A DNA stretch of 37,018 bases from Alphaproteobacteria bacterium (GTDB taxonomy: Bacteria > Pseudomonadota > Alphaproteobacteria > Geminicoccales > Geminicoccaceae). Made by a program: the position numbers and the translations under genes. The DNA lies in the NCBI GenBank assembly GCA_027045875.1, contig JALUAG010000066.1, positions 100,174-137,191 of the forward strand. Reading direction: 5' to 3'. This document shows positions 17,766 through 26,464 of the stretch, one piece after another. Each line of letters opens with the position of its first letter. Positions within the stretch are counted from its first letter, which is position 1. A model generated the notes under the pieces. It searched no databases and had not been told where the DNA came from. It was given only the letters and a program-made list of their open reading frames with translations.

Positions 17766-18571
17766 CCGTCTCTCTCCTCCGCGGCATCCCGCCGGTAGAA
17801 GACCCCGTCCACCTGCAACTGCCGCCCGAGCTTGCGCTCGAAATAGCCGGGGATCAGCAGGTGCAGGTCATAGCCCCGGGCCTCCATGGCGGCGATGGTG
17901 GCACGGAACTCCCGTTCGCCCTCATAGAGCGGAACCAGCGCCATTTCCAGTTGCACGCCGAGAATGCGCGGCCACAGGCTTCCGACCCCCGCCAGCACCT
18001 GCGGCTCGTAGCCCTGGACGTCGATCTTGAGGAACAGGCGCCGCCAGGCGGGATCGATCTCGGGGATCGAATCCAGCCGTCGCAGCGTCACCGTGATCCG
18101 CTCCCGCACCGCCGAGCTCGGCGAAATCGCCCGCAGCAGACGGTTCTGGGGCAGGATGGAACTCATGTCGCTCTCGGCCGAGCGGGCGATCGCGACCTCG
18201 CCGTCGGCGGCGCCCAGGGCCATCGGCGGCGCCACCCGCCAGGAGGGATCGCCGCGCGCCCCCGCCTCGAGCACCGCATGCACCTCCGGCAGTGGCTCGA
18301 AGGAGAGGATCGGTCCGTCGTAGCCCGCACCCCGCAGGGCCCTTGCGTACTGGCCGGTATTGGCACCGACATCGAGCACCGCGTCGACGCCGAAATGCCG
18401 GAGGGTGGCGACCAGCTGGGCCGCGGGCTCGCGCGGCTTGTCGACGCGCTCCAGCCGGTAGCCCAGACGGGCGGCTAGGCGGCGCAGGCGCGCCTCAGAG
18501 GCCTTCGAGGGCAAGCGCGATCCCCCGGCCGTCACCGAAGGCCGGCCCACGGGCGGGGTCGCCGTGGTCAC
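17762..18571 (-). CDS. FkbM-family SAM-dependent methyltransferase
   Basis: The 269-residue protein has SAM motif [30 protein letters not shown], then [17 protein letters not shown], which is the FkbM signature. FkbM enzymes methylate hydroxyls, mostly on sugars or lipids of surface polysaccharides and natural products. The start is uncertain: a GTG at 18571 gives the full frame but has a weak leader, and a TTG near 18512 has a better GGGGGA. Its overlap with psd places it in the phospholipid operon, which may mean a membrane-lipid or glycolipid substrate; this is inference. Confidence 0.88.
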   Translation of the reverse strand: MTTATPPVGRPSVTAGGSRLPSKASEARLRRLAARLGYRLERVDKPREPAAQLVATLRHFGVDAVLDVGANTGQYARALRGAGYDGPILSFEPLPEVHAVLEAGARGDPSWRVAPPMALGAADGEVAIARSAESDMSSILPQNRLLRAISPSSAVRERITVTLRRLDSIPEIDPAWRRLFLKIDVQGYEPQVLAGVGSLWPRILGVQLEMALVPLYEGEREFRATIAAMEARGYDLHLLIPGYFERKLGRQLQVDGVFYRRDAAEERDG

Positions 18572-18755
18572 CGGCCCGGAAGAGATCGGCGGAGACGATC
18601 CCGTCCTCGGGGGCCGGAGCGGGACCCGCCCGCTTCGGCGATCGCCGGAACGCCGGCATCCCGGATCCGGTGGGGGGTCGCGATGCGCGGCTGCCGCCGA
18701 CGCCGCCGATGGCCGCGCACTCGGGCGCGCGGCGTCCCGGTTTCACGATCGACAT
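18495..18755 (-). CDS. possible small ORF overlapping the FkbM gene start
   Basis: An 86-codon frame begins with ATG at 18755 behind a strong leader (GAGG, 8 nt, ATG) and runs into the 5' end of the FkbM gene in another frame. The product starts MSIVKPGRRAPECAAIGGVG, is rich in Gly, Ala, Pro and Arg, and has no family I recognise. The good ribosome binding site favours translation; the composition and the overlap argue for a chance frame. It may serve as a leader coupling translation to the FkbM gene, whose own start is poorly marked. Confidence 0.25.
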   Translation of the reverse strand: MSIVKPGRRAPECAAIGGVGGSRASRPPTGSGMPAFRRSPKRAGPAPAPEDGIVSADLFRAGDHGDPARGPAFGDGRGIALALEGL

Positions 18756-18822
18756 CTCCCTTCCCTCGTCCTCTCCTCCAGGCTTCGCGCTCCCCATATC
18801 GTGGTCGCCGACCGCGATTTCC

Positions 18823-18847
18823 ACGGCGGGTTGCCGCCGTAACCCGC
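18823..18847 (-). terminator. hairpin downstream of the DUF3604 gene
   Basis: Two alternative 7-bp stems share this site: ACGGCGG-GTTG-CCGCCGT (18823-18840) and GCGGGTT-8 nt-AACCCGC (18826-18847). It starts about 20 nt after the DUF3604 stop. There is no T-tract, so a factor-independent terminator is not assured. Confidence 0.35.
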
Positions 18848-18868
18848 GGCGGCCGCGGTACGGGCGTC

Positions 18869-21109
18869 TCAACGGAAGATGTAGACCGGACTCGACCAGG
18901 CCCGGTGGCCGTCCTCGGTGGTGACCCGCACGTAAACGGCGTTGTCGCCCCGCTCACGAAGGGGGATGCGCCGTTCGAGCACGATCCTGCGATGCGGGTT
19001 CTCCTCGGGCAGCCGGAAGACCCGCAGCCGACGATCCAATCCCCCGGCCTCGAACACGATGTCCTCGAGGCCGATCTCGGCCACCGGCAGCGCGCAGCTC
19101 ACGAGGGGCGTCTCGATGTACAGCCGGCCGGCATCGGCCTCCTCGAGCCAGGCGTCGAAGCCCGCGACATTGCCGGTGGTCAGCGAACTCCATTCGACGC
19201 CGTCGGGCCCCGTGCGGGCGAAACGGCGGTCGAGGTTCCAGAAATTGATCGGCGCGAGGCGGCGGAACGCGTTGCCCTCGAGCCATGCGCGACCGTCCCA
19301 CACAGTCTCTCGGCCGCGACCGCGGTAGGCGGCGCCCTCCCAGAGGACACGGATCCGCGCCCCGAGCTCCTCCTCCCGGTAGGGGCGGAACACCTCCAGC
19401 GTCTCGGTGCCGTTGCGGATCTCGACCCGCTCCACCGGCGCCGGCGCGTGAACGTCGAGGGACACGGTCACCTCCGGGTCGGCGGTGCGGAGGATGTCGC
19501 CCATGCCGGCCTCGCGCACGGCGCGCGACGAGGTGGGTCCGAGCGCGGGATCCTCGTCGAACAGCTCCGCTGGACGATCGAAGGCGAGCCGCAGGTCGAG
19601 GACGATGCGGCTGCCCGTCGTACCGTAGTGGCGGCGCCGGCGGTAGGCGTCGAGAATGGCCGGCCGCGTGAGCTCGGGCGCCAGCAGGCAGGTGAGACCG
19701 CCGTAGGCGCCGAACATGCTGGCGCCGGGGTGGCTCGCCCCCGGCCGCCCCTTGTGGCCGTCCGAGTTGCAGACGATGCCGACCCGATAGCCGAGGGCGA
19801 AGGCGTCCTCGAGCAGCCATTCGAAGGTCCCCCAGGCCGAATGGATCTCCACCGAGCGCTCCAGACGGCCGTCGTGGGCCCGACGGATGTCGGCGTAGCG
19901 CCCGCCCACATGGGCGATCACGAGACAGTCCTCGCCGGCGAGGGCGGCGAACAGTTCCTCCGCCGTGGTGACGTCCGTGTCCAGGTCGGAGAGATCGTCG
20001 ACGAGGGCGTGGGAGGAGCGGCGGATGGGGCGGCCCTCGCGGGCGAAGAAGACGTTGCGATCGCCGCCCAGCCCGGTATTGCCCGACCATTCGTAGCCCG
20101 GCAGGGCGACGAACCGGCCCGGTTCGTCGAACTCGGCCGTGAGTTCGTTGAGCTCGCGCCAGAATTCCCGCGTGATCTGGAAGTCGTTGCCCTGATGGCC
20201 GGTGACGTCGAGAAAGGCACGGTCGCGGGCGAAGGTGAAGTAGGCGCGGGCGGAGTTGGTGCCGATGGTCTCCTCCGACTGGCCGTGGATGTCGGCCCAC
20301 CAGGCGATTCGCTCGCGATCGGCGATGCGCAGCGGGTTGCTGGCCGCGACCACCCTGCCCTCGGTGTCGAGGAGCTCGACGAAGAGATCGCCGGGCTCGT
20401 CGGCCACGAGCCCCTCGATACGGGCGGCGAAGCGGCCGGGCGCGAGGGCGACGCGTTCCGGCAGACCGCGCACCGGGCGGCTCGCGCGCAGCGTGAAGAC
20501 GGCGTCGCAACGATCGGAGGGATTGCCCCAGCGGTCCTCGCCCCGGACGAAGAGGGCGAAGGGCTGGCCCGGCCGGCGCAGGGTGGGCAGTACCGCCTTC
20601 CAGGTGACGGGCGGCCCCGGCACGATGGCTATCGTCGGCTGCTCGGCGAGCGCCTGGTAGCGGTAGGTGGCGAAGGCGTCCACCAGCACGCGGAATTCGA
20701 AACGCTCCTCGCAGAAGGTCTGCAGGCGCATCCCGGGCGAGCCGCCGCGCGGGTCGCCGAAGCGCACGACGATCTTGTCTCCTTCGCGAAGGAAACCCCG
20801 TACCACCTTGATATACAGGGTCTTGTCCCAGGGCCTCACGTTCTGCTTGACGTCGTAGCGCACCTCAAGCGTGGCGCCGTTCGAGGCCTCCACGGTCACG
20901 TAGTTGGGCGCTGCCGGATCGTCGAACTGGGGTCGGCCCATGTCGCTCGCGAAGCGGTGGACGATCTTCAGGCTGCCGGTGTCGTCGATGCCGTAGATGC
21001 CGGCGGTGTAGGTCAGGGTGAAGGAGACGAACGATCCCGCCTCGAAGGCCCCGGCGGGCGTGATCTCGGCCCGCCCCATCGCCTCCCGCCTGTCGTGCGC
21101 ATGTGCCAT
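18869..21109 (-). CDS. DUF3604 family protein, PHP-like metallohydrolase
   Basis: The 746-residue protein starts MAHAHDRREAMGRAEITPAG behind GGGAGG 6 nt upstream. An N-terminal beta-rich part (about residues 1-265) has no signal peptide. It is followed by a PHP-like catalytic region: WWADIHGQ (H275), DVTGHQGND (H305), GYEWSGN, VIAHVGG, SVEIHSAWG and CNSDGHKGRPG. These His/Asp/Glu clusters could bind a multinuclear metal centre as in PHP phosphoesterases. The C-terminal part is again beta-rich (APVERVEIRNG). DUF3604 proteins are poorly characterised and their substrate is unknown. It lies downstream of the ABC exporter gene on the same strand, next to a surface-glycan cluster, but a functional link is not shown. 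Confidence 0.85.
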   Translation of the reverse strand: MAHAHDRREAMGRAEITPAGAFEAGSFVSFTLTYTAGIYGIDDTGSLKIVHRFASDMGRPQFDDPAAPNYVTVEASNGATLEVRYDVKQNVRPWDKTLYIKVVRGFLREGDKIVVRFGDPRGGSPGMRLQTFCEERFEFRVLVDAFATYRYQALAEQPTIAIVPGPPVTWKAVLPTLRRPGQPFALFVRGEDRWGNPSDRCDAVFTLRASRPVRGLPERVALAPGRFAARIEGLVADEPGDLFVELLDTEGRVVAASNPLRIADRERIAWWADIHGQSEETIGTNSARAYFTFARDRAFLDVTGHQGNDFQITREFWRELNELTAEFDEPGRFVALPGYEWSGNTGLGGDRNVFFAREGRPIRRSSHALVDDLSDLDTDVTTAEELFAALAGEDCLVIAHVGGRYADIRRAHDGRLERSVEIHSAWGTFEWLLEDAFALGYRVGIVCNSDGHKGRPGASHPGASMFGAYGGLTCLLAPELTRPAILDAYRRRRHYGTTGSRIVLDLRLAFDRPAELFDEDPALGPTSSRAVREAGMGDILRTADPEVTVSLDVHAPAPVERVEIRNGTETLEVFRPYREEELGARIRVLWEGAAYRGRGRETVWDGRAWLEGNAFRRLAPINFWNLDRRFARTGPDGVEWSSLTTGNVAGFDAWLEEADAGRLYIETPLVSCALPVAEIGLEDIVFEAGGLDRRLRVFRLPEENPHRRIVLERRIPLRERGDNAVYVRVTTEDGHRAWSSPVYIFR

Positions 21110-21408
21110 CTGGTGCCTCCCCCGAGGTTTTCCCGATATCCCATCAGCGCCGGCGGGTGGATCTCCCTTCCTGCCGTGCCGGCCGCGACGTCGAACCGGG
21201 CGTTCCGTCGACCGCCCTCCCGTCCCTAGCGGAACGATGGCCACCCGGTAGCGTGAACCTCGTCGCACGATCGAACCGATACGAGGAGATTCGGCGAAAT
21301 CCCGCCAGGAGCCGCCGATGACGTCGCCCGGCTCGCGGACCCGGCGGAAACCGGTCACCGGCGAACACCGTCCACACGCCTGCCGGCAGCCGCGGGCGAT
21401 GCGCCCAT
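21110..21408. other. 299-nt gene-free spacer between the DUF3604 and ABC exporter genes
   Basis: No gene with a plausible start or recognisable product is seen here. A short 5-bp hairpin GGGCG-ATG-CGCCC lies at 21394-21406, just after the ABC gene stop. The DUF3604 ribosome binding site is at the other end. A promoter for DUF3604 would be expected here, but I cannot point to clear -35 and -10 boxes. Confidence 0.5.
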
Positions 21409-23190
21409 CTAGGAGCGCGAAGTCTGCAGGGTGGCGGTGCCGCCCGCCGCCGGAGGACCCGGCACCCGGCCGTCGCGGACGCGCGGCACGCCCCCGTCGA
21501 GCTCGACGATCCGGTCGGCGATGTCGAACCAGGCCGGACGGTGGGTGACGGAAAGAATGGTCATGCGATCGGCGAGGGCCCGCAGGTTCGCGCAGACCCG
21601 GCGTTCGACCGCCGGATCGAGGGCGCTCGTCACCTCGTCGAGCACCAGCAGCGCGGGCCGGCCGACGAGCGCCCGGGCGAGGGCGATGCGCTGGCGTTGC
21701 CCGCCCGAAAAGCGCATGCCGCGCGCCCCCACCACGGTGTCCAGCCCCTCCGGCAGCCGGCGCACGAAATCGCGGGCTTCGGCGATCTCCAGCGCCTCCT
21801 CGATGGTCGCATCGTCGACGGCGGGATCGCCGAGGCGGATGTTGTCCCGGAGGCTCGCGTGCAGCAGCGTCAGGTCCTGCGGCGCGTAGCCCACCATCCG
21901 CCGCCAGGCGCGCAGATCGAGCTCCCCGAGGGGCACACCGTCGATGCGGATGACCCCGCGGTCGGGCTCGATCAGGCCGAGGATGAGATCGAGCAGGGTG
22001 GTCTTGCCGGTGCCCGAGGGACCGGCGAGCACGGTCACCGCGCGGGCCGGGATCTCGAGCTCGGCGTCGCGCAGGATCGGCACCTCGTCGTAGGCGAAGC
22101 TCACCGCCTCGAAACGGATCGACCGCCGCAGCGTGGGCGTCCGCCCGCCGGCGGGAAGCTCCTCCGCCTCCCGCTCGGTGTCCTCCATGAGCTGGGCCAC
22201 GGCGAGATAGCTGGGTTCCAGCTGCACCGCCCGCACGTAGGCCTTCTGCACCTTGGTGAAGCTGGAGACGGTCCGGCGCAGCACGATGGCGCTGACGATG
22301 AGTTCGGCGATGGGGACCCGCCACAGCACATGGGCGACGTAGAAGCCGCCGGCCAGCAGGAGCACGAGCGCCCCCTCCTGGATGTAGCTCAGGGCCTGGG
22401 CGTCGCTGGTCTGGCGTCGCAGCGCCCGCTTCATCCGGCGGATGCGGTCGTCGATGAAGGCGAGGAAGTGCTGCTCGCGGCCCATCGCCTTGATGGGCTT
22501 CATGTTGGCGACGGTCTCGTTGAACACCACCCCCATGGCCTCGGCGTGGCGAGTCTGTCGCCGCCCCGAGACGCGGGCGCGGTCGATGAACACCCTGAGC
22601 AGCACCGCGATCACGGTGCTGACGGCGATCCCGAACAGCGCGATCTTCCACGACACCAGGAAGGAGAGGGCGAAATAGGCCACCCCCTGGATGGCGAAGG
22701 CGATGCTGTCGGCGGCGGCGAGATAGCCCTGCGACACCCGCGCGATCTCGTTGACGAGCACGTTGGTGAAGCGGCCGATCGGCTGGCTCACGAAGCAGGA
22801 CCAGCGGGCGGCCAGGATGCGTTCCACCAGCCGCCGGCGCAGCGCCGCCGTCACCGCCGCCGCGCGGAAGGCGACGATGCGCTGGACCAGCACCATGAGC
22901 GCCGCCTTGGAGGTGAGCAGGACGGCCATCACCAGGGTGAGGACGCCGAGCGAGGGGGCGAGGCCGACGGTGCCCAGCGCCTGCACGAGAAAGGCCTGGA
23001 GGGCCGATCCGCCCGGCTCCTGCCCGGCCGCCATGGCCAGCACCGGCAGCAGGGTCGCGATGCCGATCCCCTCGAGGGCGCTGGCGAGGAGCAGGCAGGC
23101 GATCACCAGGAAGGGCCGGGATCCGGGCAGGGTGAAGATACCCCGGATCGCGGCGGGCAGGCGTTTGGGCGAGAAAGGCGTCGAACGCAT
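21409..23190 (-). CDS. ABC exporter, fused membrane and ATPase domains (MsbA/lipid-flippase type)
   Basis: The 593-residue half-transporter has six membrane helices (about residues 20-330) and then a nucleotide-binding domain. The ATPase part has Walker A AGPSGTGKTTLL, the Q-loop YAPQD, the signature FSGGQRQRIALARAL, Walker B LLVLDEVTSALD and the switch SVTHR. It would act as a homodimer in the inner membrane exporting a lipid, glycolipid or peptide. The ATG at 23190 is chosen because the membrane domain starts soon after; no strong ribosome binding site is seen and the far-upstream extension is not conserved-looking. It is transcribed divergently from the glycosyltransferase that opens the nonulosonate cluster, so export of a lipid-linked glycan is a reasonable guess. 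Confidence 0.9.
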   Translation of the reverse strand: MRSTPFSPKRLPAAIRGIFTLPGSRPFLVIACLLLASALEGIGIATLLPVLAMAAGQEPGGSALQAFLVQALGTVGLAPSLGVLTLVMAVLLTSKAALMVLVQRIVAFRAAAVTAALRRRLVERILAARWSCFVSQPIGRFTNVLVNEIARVSQGYLAAADSIAFAIQGVAYFALSFLVSWKIALFGIAVSTVIAVLLRVFIDRARVSGRRQTRHAEAMGVVFNETVANMKPIKAMGREQHFLAFIDDRIRRMKRALRRQTSDAQALSYIQEGALVLLLAGGFYVAHVLWRVPIAELIVSAIVLRRTVSSFTKVQKAYVRAVQLEPSYLAVAQLMEDTEREAEELPAGGRTPTLRRSIRFEAVSFAYDEVPILRDAELEIPARAVTVLAGPSGTGKTTLLDLILGLIEPDRGVIRIDGVPLGELDLRAWRRMVGYAPQDLTLLHASLRDNIRLGDPAVDDATIEEALEIAEARDFVRRLPEGLDTVVGARGMRFSGGQRQRIALARALVGRPALLVLDEVTSALDPAVERRVCANLRALADRMTILSVTHRPAWFDIADRIVELDGGVPRVRDGRVPGPPAAGGTATLQTSRS

Positions 23191-23348
23191 CCGAAATCCC
23201 GAGCCGTGCGCGCATGTCGTAGCACAGTTCGCCCCGGCGCGCAGGCGTGCCGTACGGCCCCGGAAGATGGCGCCCGCCCCCGGGGTCCGGGGTGCGGCCT
23301 CGCGTCGCATCCCGCGGGCGGCGATTACGCTGCCCGCCGTTGATTTTC

Positions 23349-23363
23349 CGTGCCGCCGGCACG
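23349..23363. promoter_or_regulatory. inverted repeat in the divergent promoter region
   Basis: CGTGCCG-C-CGGCACG is a perfect 7-bp inverted repeat with a 1-nt centre. It lies in the 237-nt gap between the divergent ABC exporter and glycosyltransferase genes, next to a TTGATT-17 nt-GACAAC stretch that is a weak promoter candidate on the plus strand. It could be an operator serving both directions; this is position-based inference. Confidence 0.3.
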
Positions 23364-23427
23364 ACAACGTCGGTGGCGGCGGACGACGCGCCGCACCCCA
23401 GCGACCTTCCGGGACCCTCCATCCTCG

Positions 23428-24684
23428 ATGCGATCCGCTCCGAGCACGACCTCCCCCGCCCGCGCGGCCGCCGCCCCGGCACCGCGGCACCTCGCCTTCC
23501 TGCTGCCCAATCTCAAGGGGCGCGGCGTGCAGCGGGTGGTCACGGTGCTGAGCGCGGCGCTCCTGGCCCGCGGTCACCGGGTGGACATCGTGACCTGCGA
23601 GGCCCGCGGCGAGCTGCTGGAGGCGGTCCGGGAGGGCGTGCGCATCGTGCCCCTCCCGGCGAGTTCGCGCCTCGCCGCGGCGGCGGCCGCCTTCCGCGCC
23701 GATCCCGGCGGCTTCCGCCTGCTCCTTCCCTTCTTCCTCGGGCGCAAGCTCCGGACATCCCGCACCGCCCCCCATCTGCCGGCACTGGCCGAATATCTGC
23801 GCTCGGAACGCCCGGCCACCCTGTTTTCCGCCGACATTCACCAGAACGTCGAAGCGGTGCTCGCGCGCCGTCTCGCCGGTGTGCCGCTGCGCATCGTCCT
23901 GAGCGAGCGCAACCACTTCTCAAGCGGCAAGCCGATCAAGCGCTGGCGTGCCCGCAGGCTCGCCCCGGCCATGCGCCGCGCCTATCTCGAGGCCGATGCG
24001 GTGACGGCGGTGTCGGCGGGCGTGGCCGACGACCTCGCCGCCAGCCTGGACATCCCCCGCGCGCGCATCCGCGTCCTCCACAACCCGACGATCGGTCCGG
24101 ATTTCGCCGAGCGGATGGCGGCGCCGGTGGATCATCCCTGGTTCCTCGACAAGCCGGCGCCGCTCGTCGTCGGCGTGGGCCATCTCGGCTACCAGAAGGA
24201 TTTCGAGACCCTGCTGCGGGCGTTCGCCCGTGCCCGCCGCCGCCGTCCGATGCGGCTCGCGATCGTCGGCGGGGCGAAGAAGCCCGCGCCCTTCCTCGAG
24301 CTCGCCGGGCGTCTCGGGGTGCGCGAGGAGGTGGCGCTCCTGGGCTATCGGGCCAATCCGGTCGCCTACGTGGCGCGCGCCGACCTGTTCGTGCTGTCCT
24401 CGCGCTACGAGGGGTTCCCGAACGTGCTCCTCGAGGCGCTGGCCTGCGGGACGCCGGTGGTGGCCACCGACTGTCCCCACGGTCCGAGGGAGATTCTCGA
24501 CGGCGGCCGCTACGGCCGGCTGGTGCCGGTGGCCGACGAGGAACGCCTCGCCGAGGCCATGCTGGAGACGCTCGACAGCCCGCCGGACCCGGCCTATCTG
24601 AGAAGCCGCGCCGGGGTCTTCGGCTACGACGCCGCCATCGACGCCTACGAGCGGATACTGCTGGGTGATCCGGAACCGGAATGA
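23428..24684 (+). CDS. GT4-type retaining glycosyltransferase
   Basis: The protein is 418 residues from the ATG at 23428; an in-frame GTG at 23350 would add 26 Arg/Pro-rich residues with no family character. The N-terminal Rossmann domain begins HLAFLLPNLKGRGVQRVV. The C-terminal domain has VVGVGHLGYQKDFETLLRAF, then SSRYEGFPNVLLEALACGTP, which contains the E-x7-E donor-binding motif of GT4 enzymes. It would transfer a sugar from a nucleotide donor to a surface glycan on the cytoplasmic face of the inner membrane. Its stop overlaps the start of the NeuB-family gene (ATGA), tying it to nonulosonic acid synthesis. Confidence 0.92.
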   Translation: MRSAPSTTSPARAAAAPAPRHLAFLLPNLKGRGVQRVVTVLSAALLARGHRVDIVTCEARGELLEAVREGVRIVPLPASSRLAAAAAAFRADPGGFRLLLPFFLGRKLRTSRTAPHLPALAEYLRSERPATLFSADIHQNVEAVLARRLAGVPLRIVLSERNHFSSGKPIKRWRARRLAPAMRRAYLEADAVTAVSAGVADDLAASLDIPRARIRVLHNPTIGPDFAERMAAPVDHPWFLDKPAPLVVGVGHLGYQKDFETLLRAFARARRRRPMRLAIVGGAKKPAPFLELAGRLGVREEVALLGYRANPVAYVARADLFVLSSRYEGFPNVLLEALACGTPVVATDCPHGPREILDGGRYGRLVPVADEERLAEAMLETLDSPPDPAYLRSRAGVFGYDAAIDAYERILLGDPEPE

Positions 24685-25778
24685 AGAAGGCTGCACGCAC
24701 GGTTCGCTTCGGCTCGCGCGAGATCGGCGAGGACCATCCCTGCTTCGTCACCTTCGAGGCGGGACCGACACATGACGGCGTGGAGAGCGCCAAGCGGCTG
24801 ATCGACGCCGCCGCCGAGGCCGGTGCCGACGCCATCAAGTTCCAGATCCTCGACCCCGACCGGCTGGTCGCCGACCGGCGCCAGATGTTCCGCTACGACG
24901 TCCTCCTCGACCGCGAGACCGGCGCCACCGAGACGGTCGAGGAACCCCTCTACGACATCCTCCGCCGCCGAGCGCTGGAACCCGCCCAGTGGCGGGAGGT
25001 GAAGGCGCACGCCGACCGGCGGGGCCTCGCCTTCTTCGCCACCGTGGGCTTCGAGGACGAGATCGCCTTCCTCGAGGAGCTGGGCTGCGCCTCGATCAAG
25101 ATCGCCTCGGCCGACGTCAACCATCTGCCGCTGATCCGTCGGGCGGCCCGCTCCGGCATGTGCATCCAGCTCGACACCGGCCGCTCCACCCTGGGCGAGA
25201 TCGAGACCGCGATCGACACCATCCTCGAGGAAGGCAACGACCAGATCATCGTCCACCAGTGCCCCTCCGGCTATCCGGCGCGGGTCGATTCCATCAACCT
25301 GCGGATCATCCCCACCCTCAAGCGGATGTTCGAGCTGCCGGTCGCCTATTCCGACCACACCCCGGGCTGGGAGATGGACATCGCCGCGGTGGCGCTGGGC
25401 GCCGATCTCGTCGAGAAGACCATCACCTTCGACCGCACCACCCGCAGCGTCGAGCACATCATGTCCATCGAGCCCGGCGAGATGCGTGCCTTCGTGCGTG
25501 CGATCCGCGATCTCGAGCGGGCGCTCGGCGTCCCCCGCCACGTGCTGACGCCGGAGGAGCGGCGGGCGCGCGACGCCATCCGGCGCAGCGTCCATCTCCT
25601 CGAGGACTCCCCCTCGGGGGCCCGGCTGGGCGATCTGCGGGTGGAATTCCGCCGCCCGGGCCACGGCATCGGACCGGATCTCTACGAGCGGCTGCTGGAC
25701 TTCCGCCTCGCCCGCGACCTGCCGGCCGGACACCGTCTCTCCCTCGCCGATCTCGCCGGGTCCGCGGAAGGGGCATGA
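24681..25778 (+). CDS. NeuB-family nonulosonic acid synthase (divergent clade)
   Basis: The 365-residue protein has the NeuB TIM-barrel followed by a C-terminal antifreeze-like (SAF) domain. Residues matching NeuB active-site positions include E26 (TFEAGPTHDG) and K53 (DAIKFQ), with SDHTPGW further on and RRSVH and RPGHGIGP in the SAF domain. NeuB enzymes condense phosphoenolpyruvate with a 6-carbon amino sugar to give sialic, legionaminic or pseudaminic acid. The motifs differ from textbook NeuB: EAGPTHDG replaces the usual AEIGxNHxG, DTGRST replaces STGMST, and VHQCPSGYP has a longer loop. The sugar specificity is therefore open; pseB, pseC and pseG nearby favour a pseudaminic-type substrate. 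Confidence 0.88.
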   Translation: MKKAARTVRFGSREIGEDHPCFVTFEAGPTHDGVESAKRLIDAAAEAGADAIKFQILDPDRLVADRRQMFRYDVLLDRETGATETVEEPLYDILRRRALEPAQWREVKAHADRRGLAFFATVGFEDEIAFLEELGCASIKIASADVNHLPLIRRAARSGMCIQLDTGRSTLGEIETAIDTILEEGNDQIIVHQCPSGYPARVDSINLRIIPTLKRMFELPVAYSDHTPGWEMDIAAVALGADLVEKTITFDRTTRSVEHIMSIEPGEMRAFVRAIRDLERALGVPRHVLTPEERRARDAIRRSVHLLEDSPSGARLGDLRVEFRRPGHGIGPDLYERLLDFRLARDLPAGHRLSLADLAGSAEGA

Positions 25779-26464
25779 AGCGGCTCGCCATCATTCCCGC
25801 CCGGGGCGGCTCGAAGCGTCTGCCCCGCAAGAACCTGCTTCCGGTCGAGGGCCGGCCGATGCTCGCCTACCCCATCGCCTGCGCCCGCCGCTCGGGCCTC
25901 TTCGAGCGGGTGGTGGTCTCGACCGAGGACGAGGAGATCCGCCGCCTCGCCGAGGCCGAAGGGGCGGAGACCGATCGCCGCGATCCGGCCCTCGCCGACG
26001 ATCGCACCGGAGTGGTCGAGGTATGCCGCGAGCTCCTCGCGCGGCTCGAGGCGGCGGGCCGGCTGCCGGATCTCTTCTGCTGCCTCTACGCCACCGCCAT
26101 CTTCCTCGAGCCCGGGGATCTCCTGGCCTCCGAGCGCCGCTTCCACGAGCCGCCGGAACCCGAGGTGGTGATGGGGGTCTCCGCCTTCCCCCTCCATCCC
26201 TTCAAGGCGATGGAGCCGCGCGACGGCTACCTGCGGCCGGTGGATCCCGAGCGGGTGCTCCGCAAGGGCGAGGAATGTCCCCGCTACCTCGCCAGCAACG
26301 GCACCTTCTACTGGGCGCGCAGCCGCTCGTTCCTCGAACGGCCGTCCTTCTACGTCGAGCGCCTGGCCGGTCACGAGATCCCCTATCACCGGGCGATCGA
26401 CATCGACACCGAGGAGGATCTGGCCTTCGCCCGTCTGCTCGCCCGAGGGATGTTCCGGCCGTGA
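25775..26464 (+). CDS. pseF: CMP-nonulosonate cytidylyltransferase (PseF/NeuA family)
   Basis: The 229-residue protein begins MKRLAIIPARGGSKRLPRKN, the CTP-binding P-loop of CMP-sialate synthetases. It continues with RVVVSTEDEEIRRLAEAEGA, then ASNGTFYWAR and RAIDIDTEEDLAFA with metal-binding Asp residues. It would activate the nonulosonic acid made by the preceding gene product as its CMP derivative. Length and motifs fit the PseF type better than long NeuA proteins. The ATG overlaps the NeuB-family stop (ATGA) and its own stop overlaps the GTG of the hisH-like gene. Confidence 0.88.
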   Translation: MKRLAIIPARGGSKRLPRKNLLPVEGRPMLAYPIACARRSGLFERVVVSTEDEEIRRLAEAEGAETDRRDPALADDRTGVVEVCRELLARLEAAGRLPDLFCCLYATAIFLEPGDLLASERRFHEPPEPEVVMGVSAFPLHPFKAMEPRDGYLRPVDPERVLRKGEECPRYLASNGTFYWARSRSFLERPSFYVERLAGHEIPYHRAIDIDTEEDLAFARLLARGMFRP

